Positions 34,064 through 45,438 of a DNA stretch of 64,000 bases are shown in pieces. This stretch comes from CAZAMP01 sp964486455 (GTDB taxonomy: Bacteria > Eisenbacteria > RBG-16-71-46 > CAZAMP01), in the NCBI GenBank assembly GCA_964486455.1, contig CAZAMP010000021.1:8360-72359 (forward strand), read 5' to 3'. The position numbers and the translations under genes are program-made. Numbering within the stretch: the first letter of the stretch is position 1; the number at the start of each line of letters is the position of its first letter. The notes beneath the pieces were generated by a model that made no database searches, was not told the origin of the DNA, and saw only the letters and a program-made list of their open reading frames with translations.

Positions 34064-35497
34064 TTGTACGAAGCCATCGAGCAGCATTTCAAAGACGTCG
34101 CGCCGGAGGTGGATTTCTGTTCGCTTCGCGTCGTTCGGGAGCGAGCGGAGAGGCTATCGGTTCGACAGAACGTTCCGCAGCCGGTCGTGGCAACGGATGA
34201 TGTCGGGGCCATGGTCACCGTCGTCGAAGGAAGCGGGATGGGATACGCCGCGACGAGCGATCTCACGGTTTCAGGGCTGAGAAGCGCCGTCGAAGCTGCG
34301 CGGGAATGGGCGGGCCGGAGCGCCGGTCGAGGTGTCATCGATTTCGCGAAGGTTGCCTACCCGCGACCCCAGGGATCGTACGAAACCACCGTCGAGAAGC
34401 CCTGGGAGTCGATGGCGCTCGCCGCCAAGCTGGATCTTCTGGCAGAGGAATGCAAGCGCCTCAAGATCGATGACCGAATCGTGGATTGGGAAGCCTGGAT
34501 GTGGCAGACGGAGGCCGAGTCCCTGTTTCTCACGACGGACGGCGGTCGTGTCTTCCAGCGAACGGCGTATCTTCTGCCGGTTCTGAGCGCCACGGCGAAC
34601 GAAGGTGCCGAGACGCAGATCCGGACGCTTGCCGGCCGCGGCCATTGCCGTCAAGGGGGGCTCGAAGTTCTCGACGTGATCGGTTTCCGTGACGCCGCGC
34701 CTCGGGTCGCGAGCGAGGCGCTGCAATTGATCGACGCGCCGAACTGCCCGTCCGGGACGATGAATGTGCTGCTGGATCCGGATCAGATGATTCTTCAGAT
34801 CCACGAATCTATCGGTCATCCGCTCGAGCTTGACCGCATACTTGGTGATGAGCGCAACTACGCGGGTACGAGCTTCGTCACGCCGGAGATGATTGGATCG
34901 TATCGGTACGGTACGGATCTCCTGAACATCACGTTCGACCCGTCGAACTCCGAGGAATTCGCGAGCTATGGTTTCGATGACGAGGGCGATACGGCCACGA
35001 AGGAATTCATCATCGAGAATGGGATTCTGAAGCGCACCTTGGGCGGCGTCACGTCCCGCACGCGATCCGACATCGCGGGGGTCGCCAACGCGCGGGCCTG
35101 CAGCTGGAATCGGCCCCCGATCGATCGCATGGCCAACCTGAACCTCGAGCCGGGCGACTCGACGTTTGATGAGATGCTCGCCGGCATCGAGCATGGCGTC
35201 TACATGAAGACCAACTGCTCGTGGTCGATCGATGACTCACGCAACAAGTTTCAGTTTGGATGCGAGTGGGGACAGCTCATCGAGAACGGCAAGCTGGGAG
35301 CGGTCGTCCGCAATCCGAACTACCGTGGCATCTCGGCGACGTTCTGGCGGAGCCTCAAGACGGTCGGCAATCGCGATACGTTCGAGTTTCTAGGGACGCC
35401 GTACTGCGGGAAGGGCGAACCCAATCAGGCGGTTCGCGTGGGGCACGCATCCCCCGCGTGTGTGTTCACGGACGTCGACGTTTTCGGGGGGGAGTAA
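34064..35497 (+). CDS. tldD: TldD-type metalloprotease subunit
   Basis: 477 residues of the PmbA/TldD family with the HESIGH (HExxxH) zinc motif in MILQIHESIGHPLEL and the downstream GCEWGQLIENGKLG and NPNYRG segments. With TldE it forms a heterodimeric protease that degrades or matures small peptides, for instance microcin-like leaders or CcdA in enterobacteria. TTG 34064 is chosen because GGAGG (34053-34057) lies 6 bases upstream; GTG 34010 has no such site and adds 18 unconserved residues. The partner gene begins 4 bases after the stop. Confidence 0.9.
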   Translation: MYEAIEQHFKDVAPEVDFCSLRVVRERAERLSVRQNVPQPVVATDDVGAMVTVVEGSGMGYAATSDLTVSGLRSAVEAAREWAGRSAGRGVIDFAKVAYPRPQGSYETTVEKPWESMALAAKLDLLAEECKRLKIDDRIVDWEAWMWQTEAESLFLTTDGGRVFQRTAYLLPVLSATANEGAETQIRTLAGRGHCRQGGLEVLDVIGFRDAAPRVASEALQLIDAPNCPSGTMNVLLDPDQMILQIHESIGHPLELDRILGDERNYAGTSFVTPEMIGSYRYGTDLLNITFDPSNSEEFASYGFDDEGDTATKEFIIENGILKRTLGGVTSRTRSDIAGVANARACSWNRPPIDRMANLNLEPGDSTFDEMLAGIEHGVYMKTNCSWSIDDSRNKFQFGCEWGQLIENGKLGAVVRNPNYRGISATFWRSLKTVGNRDTFEFLGTPYCGKGEPNQAVRVGHASPACVFTDVDVFGGE

Positions 35498-35501
35498 TCC
35501 A

Positions 35502-36824
35502 ATGCAGAAGGAATTCTATCAGCTCGCCGATCACATCACGTCGCTCCTGACCGACGGCGAGGTTTTCACGTGCAGATTCTCGGGTGAGGTCTCCGACTTC
35601 GTTCGCTTCAACAAGAGTGCGATCCGGCAGGCGGGTCGCGTGAATCAACGCTACATCGGCATTGATTTGATCAAGGATACCCGCCACGCCGCGGCCGTGA
35701 TCGGCCTGAGCGGCGAGGGCGAAACGGACCGTGTGCGCGTCTCCGATCTCGTCAAGCGACTGCGCGATCGGATCCCGCATCTTCCGGAAGATCCGCATCT
35801 GCTCTACGCCACCGACGTGCGCTCCGGCGAGCATCAGCAGGAGAATCGTCTTCCCGAGCCCGGGGCCGCCGTCGACGCGATCCTGGAGGCGGGACGCGGC
35901 CGGGATCTGGTCGGTATCTACGCGGCGGGTCCCATTCATGCCGGCTTCGCCAACTCGTTCGGTCAGCGGAACTGGTACACGAGTCACAGCTTCAATCTGG
36001 ATTGGACCTTCTATCACGAGGCCGACAAGGCGGTGAAGGCGGCGTACGCCGGTGTCGAGTGGGACGGAACGGAGTTCGGTCGAAAGGTCGCGCAGGCGGC
36101 CGAACAGCTCGAGGTCCTCGGGCGCCCGGCGCGCACCATCCCGCCGGGAAACTACCGAGTTTTTCTTGCCCCATCGGCCATGTACGAGCTCCTAGGAACT
36201 TTGTGCTGGGGCGGATTCGGCCTGAAGGATCATCGGACGAAGCAAACGACGCTTCTCAAGATGATCGAGGCGGACGCGCGGATGCACCCGTCGGTCGGCA
36301 TCTACGAAAATACCGGTGACGGCGTCACGCCGAACTTCCAGGAGCAGGGCTTCATCAAGCCCGATCGCGTCACGCTCGTCGAGGACGGTGAGTTCAAGAA
36401 CTGCCTCATCTCGCCGCGTTCGGCAAAGGAGTACGGTGTCCCGACGAACGGTGCGTCCCAATGGGAGTTTCCTGAGTCGATCGAGCTCGGCGCCGGAGAC
36501 ATTCCGATGGCGGACGTCGCGAAGCGGTTGGAGACGGGTGTCTACATCAACAACCTCTGGTATCTGAACTACTCGGATCGCGCCGCGTGCCGGATGACCG
36601 GCATGACGCGTTTCGCGACCTTCTGGGTCGAGAACGGCGTCATCTCTGAGTCGGTCAACGTGATGCGGTTCGACGAGACGATCTACCGGGTCCTCGGTGA
36701 GAATCTCGTCGGGCTGACGGCCGAGCGGGAGTTCATTCTCGAGGCGGGGACGTACGAGGAACGATCAACGGGCAGCGCCCGCCTGCCCGGCGCGCTGGTC
36801 GAGGATTTCGCGTTTACTTTGTAG
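35502..36824 (+). CDS. pmbA: TldE/PmbA-type subunit
   Basis: 440 residues of the second PmbA/TldD-family branch. It lacks HExxxH, as TldE/PmbA subunits do, and shares the family's central fold (GTLCWGGFGLKDHR ... VYINNLWYLNYSDRAACRMTGMTRF) and the final region with ENGVISESVNVMRF. GGGGGGAG precedes ATG 35502, an alternative 14-codon upstream extension overlaps tldD out of style. It partners the catalytic TldD just upstream. Its 3' end overlaps the convergent SGNH gene by 11 bases. Confidence 0.88.
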   Translation: MQKEFYQLADHITSLLTDGEVFTCRFSGEVSDFVRFNKSAIRQAGRVNQRYIGIDLIKDTRHAAAVIGLSGEGETDRVRVSDLVKRLRDRIPHLPEDPHLLYATDVRSGEHQQENRLPEPGAAVDAILEAGRGRDLVGIYAAGPIHAGFANSFGQRNWYTSHSFNLDWTFYHEADKAVKAAYAGVEWDGTEFGRKVAQAAEQLEVLGRPARTIPPGNYRVFLAPSAMYELLGTLCWGGFGLKDHRTKQTTLLKMIEADARMHPSVGIYENTGDGVTPNFQEQGFIKPDRVTLVEDGEFKNCLISPRSAKEYGVPTNGASQWEFPESIELGAGDIPMADVAKRLETGVYINNLWYLNYSDRAACRMTGMTRFATFWVENGVISESVNVMRFDETIYRVLGENLVGLTAEREFILEAGTYEERSTGSARLPGALVEDFAFTL

Positions 36825-38136
36825 GCGCCCATCTTCGCACCAAAGACGTGGAATCGGCGGCGAAGAAGTTCGTGGCGATGAGGCGCGCGATCTCGGTGGC
36901 GACGACGACGTGACCGTGGTCGGTCAGGTGGACGAAGTCGAGAAAGAGCGAGCCCATCGCCGCCTCGCCCCCGTCCCGCGTGAAGCTCTTCAGGAGCTGT
37001 CCGACGTTCACGGCGAGCGCGCCCTCTTCGGCCGCGACGCGTCGGAGCCGGTCAGCATAGCCACGCAAGACGATCCGCTCACGATCGTTTCTACGCCAGG
37101 CGCTCTCGGCCCCTTCGGCTTCCGCCTCACGTCCCAGCTTTCGAAGCGTTGCCGCCAACATGTAGTGAGGAAGCGGCCATTCGGGATGCTCGCGGCTGAC
37201 GGTCGCGACGATTTCGAGAAACCGCGGTGTCGCCGGGGTATAGGGGGGCAGGAAGCCCGCCGCCTCGAACCGGGACGATATCCACGCCTCCTGCGTCATC
37301 CACACCACGCGTCCGTCCCGATCTGCGGGCACCTCGTTGCTGACGAGCGGGGTGGTCGGACGCGCCGGCGTGGTCAGGAGAAGCGTAGCGGCACCGGCGG
37401 CGTGGCACCGACGCACGATGGCCCGAATGTTGTCCGCGTAGTCGTCGGGTGAGACTCGGGGAACCGGATCGACCAGTCGTGACCCTGGCCGGGCAAGCGA
37501 GAGGATCTGCCGGCGGAGCCACCGATACGCATGGGAGTGCTCGAGGCCGCCCAGCAGCCACGGTCGTCGAAACCTGTGATCTCGATCACTCATCACGGAA
37601 AGACAATGATCGTTGAAGCCCACCTGGATCGCGATAACGTCAGGACGGAGGTCGTCAATGACCTCGTCGACGAGAATGCGGACCTGGTAGCTTGAGTAGC
37701 CGTCGACGGCGAGATTGATCGCCTCGATGCGGGGTGGATTCTCCAACCCGAAACGGGCCAGATACTCCGTGAGGATGGCGTCAACCCGCCGCGGGTAGGG
37801 AGCTTCTTCATCGGCGAGATCGAAACCGAACGGATTGCTGTCACCTAGGAACAGCAGACGAAACGTCCCCGGCGTCTTCCGCGTATCGAATTCCGGGGTT
37901 CGATATCCGCGGGAATTGGTGCGGATGCCCGTTTCCTGATTCGGCTTGAGGCGCCAGCCGAGAACGTCGTCGCGCACATGGTGTGGGCGGTCGGTCGTGT
38001 TTTCCTGGCTGAATCTGAAGTGACTAGGGTCGCTCGGCAGCGTCAGGTCCGGCCTCACGAGCCGGATGGTTCCCTCGAAGATGAGTATGAAGCCGAGGAG
38101 GGAACCGACCGCCAGCAGTATGGATCCCGCACGCAT
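36814..38136 (-). CDS. Membrane-anchored SGNH/GDSL-type hydrolase
   Basis: 440 residues with an N-terminal signal-anchor (GSILLAVGSLLGFILIFEGTI) and SGNH blocks: LLFLGDSNPFGF (block I nucleophile Ser), IQVGFNDHC (block III Asn) and DFVHLTDHGH (block V Asp-x-x-His). It is likely an extracytoplasmic esterase or acyl-transfer enzyme acting on polysaccharide or lipid; such proteins often accompany exopolysaccharide acetylation, but no such genes are adjacent. It converges on tldE, overlapping by 11 bases. Confidence 0.82.
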   Translation of the reverse strand: MRAGSILLAVGSLLGFILIFEGTIRLVRPDLTLPSDPSHFRFSQENTTDRPHHVRDDVLGWRLKPNQETGIRTNSRGYRTPEFDTRKTPGTFRLLFLGDSNPFGFDLADEEAPYPRRVDAILTEYLARFGLENPPRIEAINLAVDGYSSYQVRILVDEVIDDLRPDVIAIQVGFNDHCLSVMSDRDHRFRRPWLLGGLEHSHAYRWLRRQILSLARPGSRLVDPVPRVSPDDYADNIRAIVRRCHAAGAATLLLTTPARPTTPLVSNEVPADRDGRVVWMTQEAWISSRFEAAGFLPPYTPATPRFLEIVATVSREHPEWPLPHYMLAATLRKLGREAEAEGAESAWRRNDRERIVLRGYADRLRRVAAEEGALAVNVGQLLKSFTRDGGEAAMGSLFLDFVHLTDHGHVVVATEIARLIATNFFAADSTSLVRRWAPTK

Positions 38137-38316
38137 TGTATCCCGCTTTCCGAATCTGAACCCATTGTCCAGTCTCCAATCCTATCATCGTGGACCCACG
38201 ATCCATAGGGCGCCGGAGAAGTGATGTGAAGCCGTGGTGTCTGCGGGGTACACTCGACTCGCCCATGGCTTCTTCCGCCGTGCGTCGTCGGAACAGGTGA
38301 TGTCGAGGAGGACGTG

Positions 38317-39252
38317 GTGAGACGCGGTTCGACAGCCGAACGAATACGGGTCGGCATCAGCGAGTGCCTGCTCGGGGCGAACGTACGCTATGACGGGGGT
38401 CATCGGCGCGATCGCGCGGTGACGCGGGCGCTGGCTCGACGGTTCGAGTTGATCGCGGTGTGTCCCGAGATGGAGCTTGGCTTGGGCGCGCCACGAGATC
38501 CGATGCATCTCGAAGGCGACGCGGATTCTCCCCGCCTGATCGTTACCGCGAGCCGGCGGGATCTCACCGACGGCATGGAGCGGTTCAGCCGCAAACGCGT
38601 TCGAATGCTCCTGCGGATACCGATCAGCGGCTTCATCTCGAAGGCGCGTTCGCCATCGTGCGGCGTCGGGAGCGCCGCCCTGCACCGCCCGAGCCGCGGG
38701 GGGCGACGTCGCGTCCACGGTCTCTTCGTCGCCGCCCTCGAGCGCGAGGCCCCACTATTTCCGGTCGCGGAGGATGACGACCTCCAAACGCCCGAGTCGC
38801 GCGATGGGTTCGCAGATCGAGTCATCGCTTATGAACGATGGCGCTGCTTGCGGGTCGGGAGACCGGGCAAGCGACTGCTCATCGAATTCCACGAGCGTCA
38901 CCGTCTCACCCTGATGGCGAGGAGCCGCTCCCGGTTGAGGGGCCTCGACCGCATCCTCGAACGCGTTGGTGCCCGTCCGAGCGCGGCGGAGCTCGATGCA
39001 TACGGCGCAAGCCACCTGCGGATCATGGAGCTACTCCCCACGCGCGCCAAGCGCGCCGCCGTGCTTCGGCACCTGCTCGCACGCATCACGCAGGCCATCG
39101 AGGCGCCGGCGCGCGTCGCAATTGCTTTGGAAATAGACGCTTACAGACACGGCTCCGTCGAGTTTCGGGTGCCGGCGGCCTCGCTTCGGCGCCGAGCGCG
39201 CGGGATCGGCGGCCCCGCCGGTCCCGAACGCACCTTCCTGTCCGGCCGATAA
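38317..39252 (+). CDS. DUF523-DUF1722 protein (YbgA-like)
   Basis: About 311 residues. Residues ~10-160 are a DUF523 domain with the conserved cysteine segments VGISECLLGANVRYDG, CPEMELGLGAPR and GFISKARSPSCG. Residues ~195-300 are a DUF1722 domain (FHERHRLTLMARSRSRLRGL). In E. coli the two-domain architecture occurs in YbgA-related proteins of unclear role, with links reported to thiol/tRNA chemistry in related families. GTG 38317 has GAGGAGG 5 bases upstream. Confidence 0.85.
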   Translation: MRRGSTAERIRVGISECLLGANVRYDGGHRRDRAVTRALARRFELIAVCPEMELGLGAPRDPMHLEGDADSPRLIVTASRRDLTDGMERFSRKRVRMLLRIPISGFISKARSPSCGVGSAALHRPSRGGRRRVHGLFVAALEREAPLFPVAEDDDLQTPESRDGFADRVIAYERWRCLRVGRPGKRLLIEFHERHRLTLMARSRSRLRGLDRILERVGARPSAAELDAYGASHLRIMELLPTRAKRAAVLRHLLARITQAIEAPARVAIALEIDAYRHGSVEFRVPAASLRRRARGIGGPAGPERTFLSGR

Positions 39253-39619
39253 CAGTCCCCTCGTTCATCCCATCGCAGGCTCGGATCGTGCCATCTTGTT
39301 GTGTGGCATGTTCTTGTGGCCGTGTGTGCCATGTGGCACGCGGTTGGAGAGCTAACGAATCGGACTGCCCGCGCCGACATGAATAGGAGGGGTGGATCAG
39401 CCTTCTTAGCTCTTCCGGCTGGCGCTAACTACTGTGCCGAGGTGAGTCGCGCTGCCCCACCATCGAGTCGGGGCTTACGGATGCGATTGCCTTCTGAGGG
39501 GTGATCCCAGAATGCTTCTCGTGACAATGGTCCACCCCGCCGTTCATGGATCGGTCCACGCGATCGGTCGTACCGATTCGGGATTGCCGTGACATGATAG
39601 TTCCTCCGGGGAGAAGCAC
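39253..39619. other. Intergenic region upstream of the histidine kinase
   Basis: 367 bases with no convincing gene. It contains the 14-base palindrome at 39326-39339 (GTGCCA-tg-TGGCAC). A TGGCACG-type element overlaps the palindrome but lacks the second half of a sigma-54 promoter. CTCCGGGGAGAAG near 39603-39615 supplies the ribosome binding site of the kinase gene. Confidence 0.45.
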
Positions 39620-41815
<2,196 letters not shown>

Positions 41816-41924
41816 TCATCCTTCTGCCCGCCTTGTATCAACCGCCTGATTTCGGTGCCGGGCCATCCAAGTGACGTGGTAGTCTTGCCTTTCGAACGCC
41901 TATGTCTCCCCTGAAAGGTGAACC

Positions 41925-43841
41925 ATGGGTGATAGACTCGATTCTGAACACTATGGCGAAGAGCAATTCAGAAACTTCACGCGCGCTCTCCTAGAGGATC
42001 TCCAGGCGCTCGAGCGGATGATCGACTCGGGCATGATCGAGTCCGGTGTTCGTCGCATCGGCGCGGAACAGGAGATGTTCCTGGTCGACCAGGCGGGACG
42101 TCCCGCGCCGCGCGCCGTCGAGGTTCTCGATCAGATCGGCGACCCTCGTTTCACCACGGAACTCGCGCGATTCAACCTCGAAGCCAACATCGATCCGATC
42201 GTCTTTAGTCACGACTGCTTTCGGATGATGGATGACCGCCTGACGGGCCTCGTGCAGTGGGCGCGTCGGGGCGCCCGAGCGTGCGGTGCCCGCGTCTGCC
42301 TGACCGGCATCTTGCCCACGCTCTCCCTCGACGACCTCAGTCTGGACAACATGACCCCCAACCCGCGCTACCTCGCGCTGAACCGTGAGATGAGCCGCCT
42401 GCGGGGGGGGGAGTTTCGCGTCGATATCAAAGGCTTGGATGAGCTAGATACCAGTCACGACAATGTCATGCTCGAGTCGTGCAACACGAGCTTCCAAATT
42501 CACTTCCAGGTGGGTCCCGAGGAGTTCGCGAAGCTTTACAACCTGGCCCAGCTCGTCACGGCGCCCGTCCTGGCGGCGGCGGTGAACTCGCCGCTGCTTC
42601 TCGGCCGGCGGCTCTGGCAAGAGACTCGGATCGCGCTCTTCCAGCAGTCGGTCGATTCCCGCTCGAAGACGCACCAGGCAAGAGGGCACCCGTCCCGGGT
42701 GAGCTTCGGTGATCGATGGGTCGACCGGTCCATCATTGAGATCTACCGAGAGGATATCGCCCGCTTCCGGGTATTGCTCGCCACCGGAATCGAGGAGGAT
42801 TCGCTACAGGCCGTTGCGCGTAGCGACATCCCGCCGCTTTCGGCCCTACGGCTTCATACCGGAACGGTCTACCGCTGGAACCGCGCGTGCTACGGCATGC
42901 ATCAGGGAACAGCGCATCTTCGGATTGAGAATCGGGCGCTGCCCGCTGGCCCGACGGTTGTGGATGAGGTAGCGAACGCGTCCTTCTTCTTCGGACTCAT
43001 GGCGGCGCTGGCCGACGAATTAGAGGATGTGGGTTCGGTCATGGCGTTCGACGACGCGAAGGGGAATTTCATCGCCGCCGCCCGGCATGGGCTGAAGGCC
43101 CAGTTCAGCTGGTTGAACGCCGAGACACTGACCGCGAGGGACCTCATACTGACCCGGCTGCTGCCCAAGGCGCGAGACGGCCTGAACCGGGCCGGGATCG
43201 CCGGCCCCGACATCGAGCGCTACCTGGGAGTGGTGGCCGAGCGCGTGGAAAGCGCGCGAACGGGCGCGCAGTGGTTGCTCGATTCATATGCCGCCCTCAG
43301 CGCCGACGCTACCGGAGACGAGACGTTCCGTACGCTCACAACCGCGACGATCTCACGACAGTTGAGGGGTGAGCCGGTCAGCCGATGGACAGCGGCGACG
43401 CTCGCGGAGTCGGAAGGGTGGCGAGAGAGCTTCCAGACGGTGGGGCAGTTCATGACGACCGACATCTTCAGCGTGCAGCCCCAGGATCTCGTGAACCTCG
43501 CAGCGAGCCTCATGGAGTGGGAGCATCTGCGTCACGTGCCGGTCGAGGATGATGAAGGGAAGCTCGTCGGACTGGTATCGCACCGGGCGTTCCTCAGGCT
43601 CGTGGCGAGCGGCTTGCTGAAGAGCGGCGCGGAGAGCGTGGCCGTCAACACCATCATGCGGACCGATCTCGTCACCGTCACAGCGGAAACACCCACCCTG
43701 CAGGCCATCGAGAAGATGCGCCGCCACAAGGTCGGTTGCCTCCCGGTCGTCGACGGGGCCCGCCTGGTGGGTATCGTGACGGAGCGGGACTTTCTGCGGG
43801 TAGCCGGAAAGTTCATGGAGCAGAGGCTGCTCGAGCCGTGA
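41925..43841 (+). CDS. Glutamate-cysteine ligase-like (GCS2) protein fused to two CBS domains
   Basis: 638 residues. Residues ~10-480 resemble carboxylate-amine ligases of the GCS2/EgtA-type family: RRIGAEQEMFLVD at the N-terminus, LARFNLEANIDPI, MLESCNTSFQIHFQV and LRIENRALPAGP. Residues ~500-632 are a CBS pair (FMTTDIFSVQPQDLVNLA ... IMRTDLVTVTAETPTLQAIE). CBS pairs bind adenine nucleotides and could regulate the ligase. The amine and acid substrates are not known; glutathione or a related thiol is possible. It is monocistronic with an AAAGGTG ribosome binding site. Confidence 0.85.
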   Translation: MGDRLDSEHYGEEQFRNFTRALLEDLQALERMIDSGMIESGVRRIGAEQEMFLVDQAGRPAPRAVEVLDQIGDPRFTTELARFNLEANIDPIVFSHDCFRMMDDRLTGLVQWARRGARACGARVCLTGILPTLSLDDLSLDNMTPNPRYLALNREMSRLRGGEFRVDIKGLDELDTSHDNVMLESCNTSFQIHFQVGPEEFAKLYNLAQLVTAPVLAAAVNSPLLLGRRLWQETRIALFQQSVDSRSKTHQARGHPSRVSFGDRWVDRSIIEIYREDIARFRVLLATGIEEDSLQAVARSDIPPLSALRLHTGTVYRWNRACYGMHQGTAHLRIENRALPAGPTVVDEVANASFFFGLMAALADELEDVGSVMAFDDAKGNFIAAARHGLKAQFSWLNAETLTARDLILTRLLPKARDGLNRAGIAGPDIERYLGVVAERVESARTGAQWLLDSYAALSADATGDETFRTLTTATISRQLRGEPVSRWTAATLAESEGWRESFQTVGQFMTTDIFSVQPQDLVNLAASLMEWEHLRHVPVEDDEGKLVGLVSHRAFLRLVASGLLKSGAESVAVNTIMRTDLVTVTAETPTLQAIEKMRRHKVGCLPVVDGARLVGIVTERDFLRVAGKFMEQRLLEP

Positions 43842-43970
43842 TCAACGGCGCGGCACCGTGGGCATCAGGGTTTCCGGCGAAGATCTCCCCTTTTTGAGGA
43901 GAGCCTCACATCTCATTATCCCACAGTATTTTACCAAATATTACATCTTGATAGTTTTTTCGCCGGAGAC

Positions 43971-43998
43971 TTGACATTCCTGCCGAATGTTTTATTGT
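43971..43998 (+). promoter_or_regulatory. Promoter of the second Feo operon
   Basis: A perfect TTGACA (43971-43976) and TATTGT (43993-43998) are separated by 16 bases in a locally AT-rich stretch. The first gene of the operon starts at 44039. Confidence 0.6.
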
Positions 43999-44015
43999 TA
44001 ATACACTTGTTCTAA
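43998..44015. promoter_or_regulatory. Candidate DtxR-type operator
   Basis: TTAATACA-ct-TGTTCTAA is an imperfect inverted repeat (six of eight arm positions match) beginning at the -10 element and covering the likely transcript start. A bound regulator would block initiation. The adjacent gene encodes a DtxR-family protein, so iron-dependent autorepression is a reasonable inference. Confidence 0.4.
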
Positions 44016-44038
44016 GGTCATTCGTAGGTGGAGTGTGC

Positions 44039-44596
44039 ATGCCGACCTGGAAGAGCTTCGATCAACAGCCCATAACCCACTCGACGGCCCACCACCTCGT
44101 GGCGATTGCTGAGCTGCTCGGGGAGTACGGCTACGCTCGAGTCTCGGACGTTGCGCGAAGGCTATCGATTACTCGGGGCAGCGCATCGATCACGCTCAAG
44201 AATCTCAAGAACCGCGGGCTCGTAACGGAGGATGATCGTCGCTTCCTCGGGCTGTCCGATGAAGGTGCGGAGATCGCGGCCACGATCCGTGCAAAGAAGC
44301 TGGTCATGAAGCGGCTCTTCACGGAGCTTCTCGGTGTCGATGCCACGCAGGCCGACATCGATACGTGCAAGATCGAGCACCTCGTTAGCGACGAGACCGC
44401 GGAGCGAACGACGCGGATCCTGAGGCTTCTCGAGTCGGGCACCGCCGAGGCCGAGGCGTTCATCGACGCGCTCTCGCGTCGTGACAAGCCGTCGGGGGAT
44501 GACGTGATGTCGTACGCGCAGGAAGTCGCGGCGCGGGAGGATGAGGCCGGCACGGATCGGCGAAGTGGGGAGAAGGCCAAACAAGATGTCACGTGA
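44039..44596 (+). CDS. DtxR-family iron-dependent regulator
   Basis: About 185 residues with a winged helix (ELLGEYGYARVSDVARRLSITRG) and a dimerisation/metal domain containing DTCKIEHLVSDET. The CxxEH arrangement matches the C102-E105-H106 ligands of DtxR/IdeR, pointing to Fe2+ rather than Mn2+. There is no FeoA/SH3 domain; instead a charged tail ends the protein. ATG 44039 follows AGGTGGAG by 6 bases. It overlaps the ferritin-like gene by 11 bases and probably represses the operon. Confidence 0.87.
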   Translation: MPTWKSFDQQPITHSTAHHLVAIAELLGEYGYARVSDVARRLSITRGSASITLKNLKNRGLVTEDDRRFLGLSDEGAEIAATIRAKKLVMKRLFTELLGVDATQADIDTCKIEHLVSDETAERTTRILRLLESGTAEAEAFIDALSRRDKPSGDDVMSYAQEVAAREDEAGTDRRSGEKAKQDVT

Positions 44597-45002
44597 TGAT
44601 GCGCTCAGAACGCTGAATGAGCTGTTCGCTGAGGAAATCGAGGCCGCGCTGCGCTACCTGCATCTCGCGGTAACACTCAAGGGACTGGATCGCCTCATCG
44701 TGCGAAAGACGTTGCTGGCGGGTATGAGCGAGACCCTCGAGCATGCGCAGACGGTCGCGGACAAGATCGTTCAGATGGGCGGCTATCCGAGTCTGAACGT
44801 CACGATCGACCTGCCCGCCGAGAAGACGACGGGACCGGAGGCGATCCGAACGGCACTGGCGTTCGAGCACGCCGCGCTGGACGCATACCGAGAGCTGCTC
44901 GAGAGCGCGGGGGACGACTTCGAGCTGGGGGATTTCGCCAAGGAGCAGATCAGCGTCGAGGCGACGCACGTCGCCGAGCTGAGTCTGCTGTTGGAGGAGT
45001 GA
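44586..45002 (+). CDS. Ferritin-like diiron protein (bacterioferritin-like)
   Basis: 138 residues of a four-helix bundle with ligand-like Glu/His positions: FAEEIEAALRYLH, ETLEHAQTVADKI, FEHAALDAYREL and QISVEATHVAEL (E125xxH128). The order and length (slightly short of 155-160 residues) fit the bacterioferritin/ferritin-like superfamily. It likely oxidises and stores or buffers iron imported by the FeoB encoded downstream. The start lies inside the end of the regulator gene. Confidence 0.82.
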   Translation: MSRDDALRTLNELFAEEIEAALRYLHLAVTLKGLDRLIVRKTLLAGMSETLEHAQTVADKIVQMGGYPSLNVTIDLPAEKTTGPEAIRTALAFEHAALDAYRELLESAGDDFELGDFAKEQISVEATHVAELSLLLEE

Positions 45003-45005
45003 CGG

Positions 45006-45230
45006 ATGGGAGGCGGCACGTCTCCCTGGTGGGAGATGGTTATCGTCGGGATCGTCGTCGCGGGAGCGCTCATCGTCGCGGCACGCTCTGTTGCGCGTTC
45101 CGTGCGGCTGCGGACGGGATGTAGCTGTTCCGCGTCCGCGACGTGCATGCGGATCGATCATCAGGCGGCGCAACCGTTGGCGCGTTCGCCTTCGGGCAAG
45201 TCAGGAGGAAGGTTCAATGCGTCTCAGTGA
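45006..45230 (+). CDS. FeoB-associated Cys-rich membrane protein
   Basis: 74 residues: a single N-terminal transmembrane helix (WWEMVIVGIVVAGALIVAARSV) followed by a short basic segment and the cysteine cluster GCSCSASATCM. This is the layout of the FeoB-associated Cys-rich membrane protein family (PF12669), found next to feoA/feoB. It may deliver or receive Fe2+ at the FeoB pore. The tail overlaps feoA by 14 bases. Confidence 0.75.
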   Translation: MGGGTSPWWEMVIVGIVVAGALIVAARSVARSVRLRTGCSCSASATCMRIDHQAAQPLARSPSGKSGGRFNASQ

Positions 45231-45438
45231 GCTCCGTCCGGGTCAGGCAGGAACAATCACCCGGGTAAACGGCGACGGGCCGCTCGGCCAGAGACTCATG
45301 GAGATGGGCATCATCGAGGGCACCGATGTCCGCCTCGTCCGGGTCGCACCATTCGGTGACCCGATCGAGATCTCACTACACGACTACCTGCTTTCACTTC
45401 GCATCTCCGAAGCCGAGGAGGTCGAAGTCACGCCATGA
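45217..45438 (+). CDS. feoA: FeoA
   Basis: 73 residues forming one SH3-like FeoA domain: MRLSELRPGQAGTITRVN, the LGQRLMEMGIIEGTDVRLV core and SLRISEAEEVEV at the end. FeoA is a small cytoplasmic activator of FeoB in ferrous iron uptake. AGGAGGAAGG is an excellent ribosome binding site 6 bases before the ATG. The stop overlaps the FeoB start (ATGA). Confidence 0.92.
   Translation: MRLSELRPGQAGTITRVNGDGPLGQRLMEMGIIEGTDVRLVRVAPFGDPIEISLHDYLLSLRISEAEEVEVTP

Noticed and set aside
39331..39350. Sigma-54 promoter (TGGCACG) before the kinase gene
   Set aside because: The -24-like half is present but the -12 GC dinucleotide at the required distance is absent.
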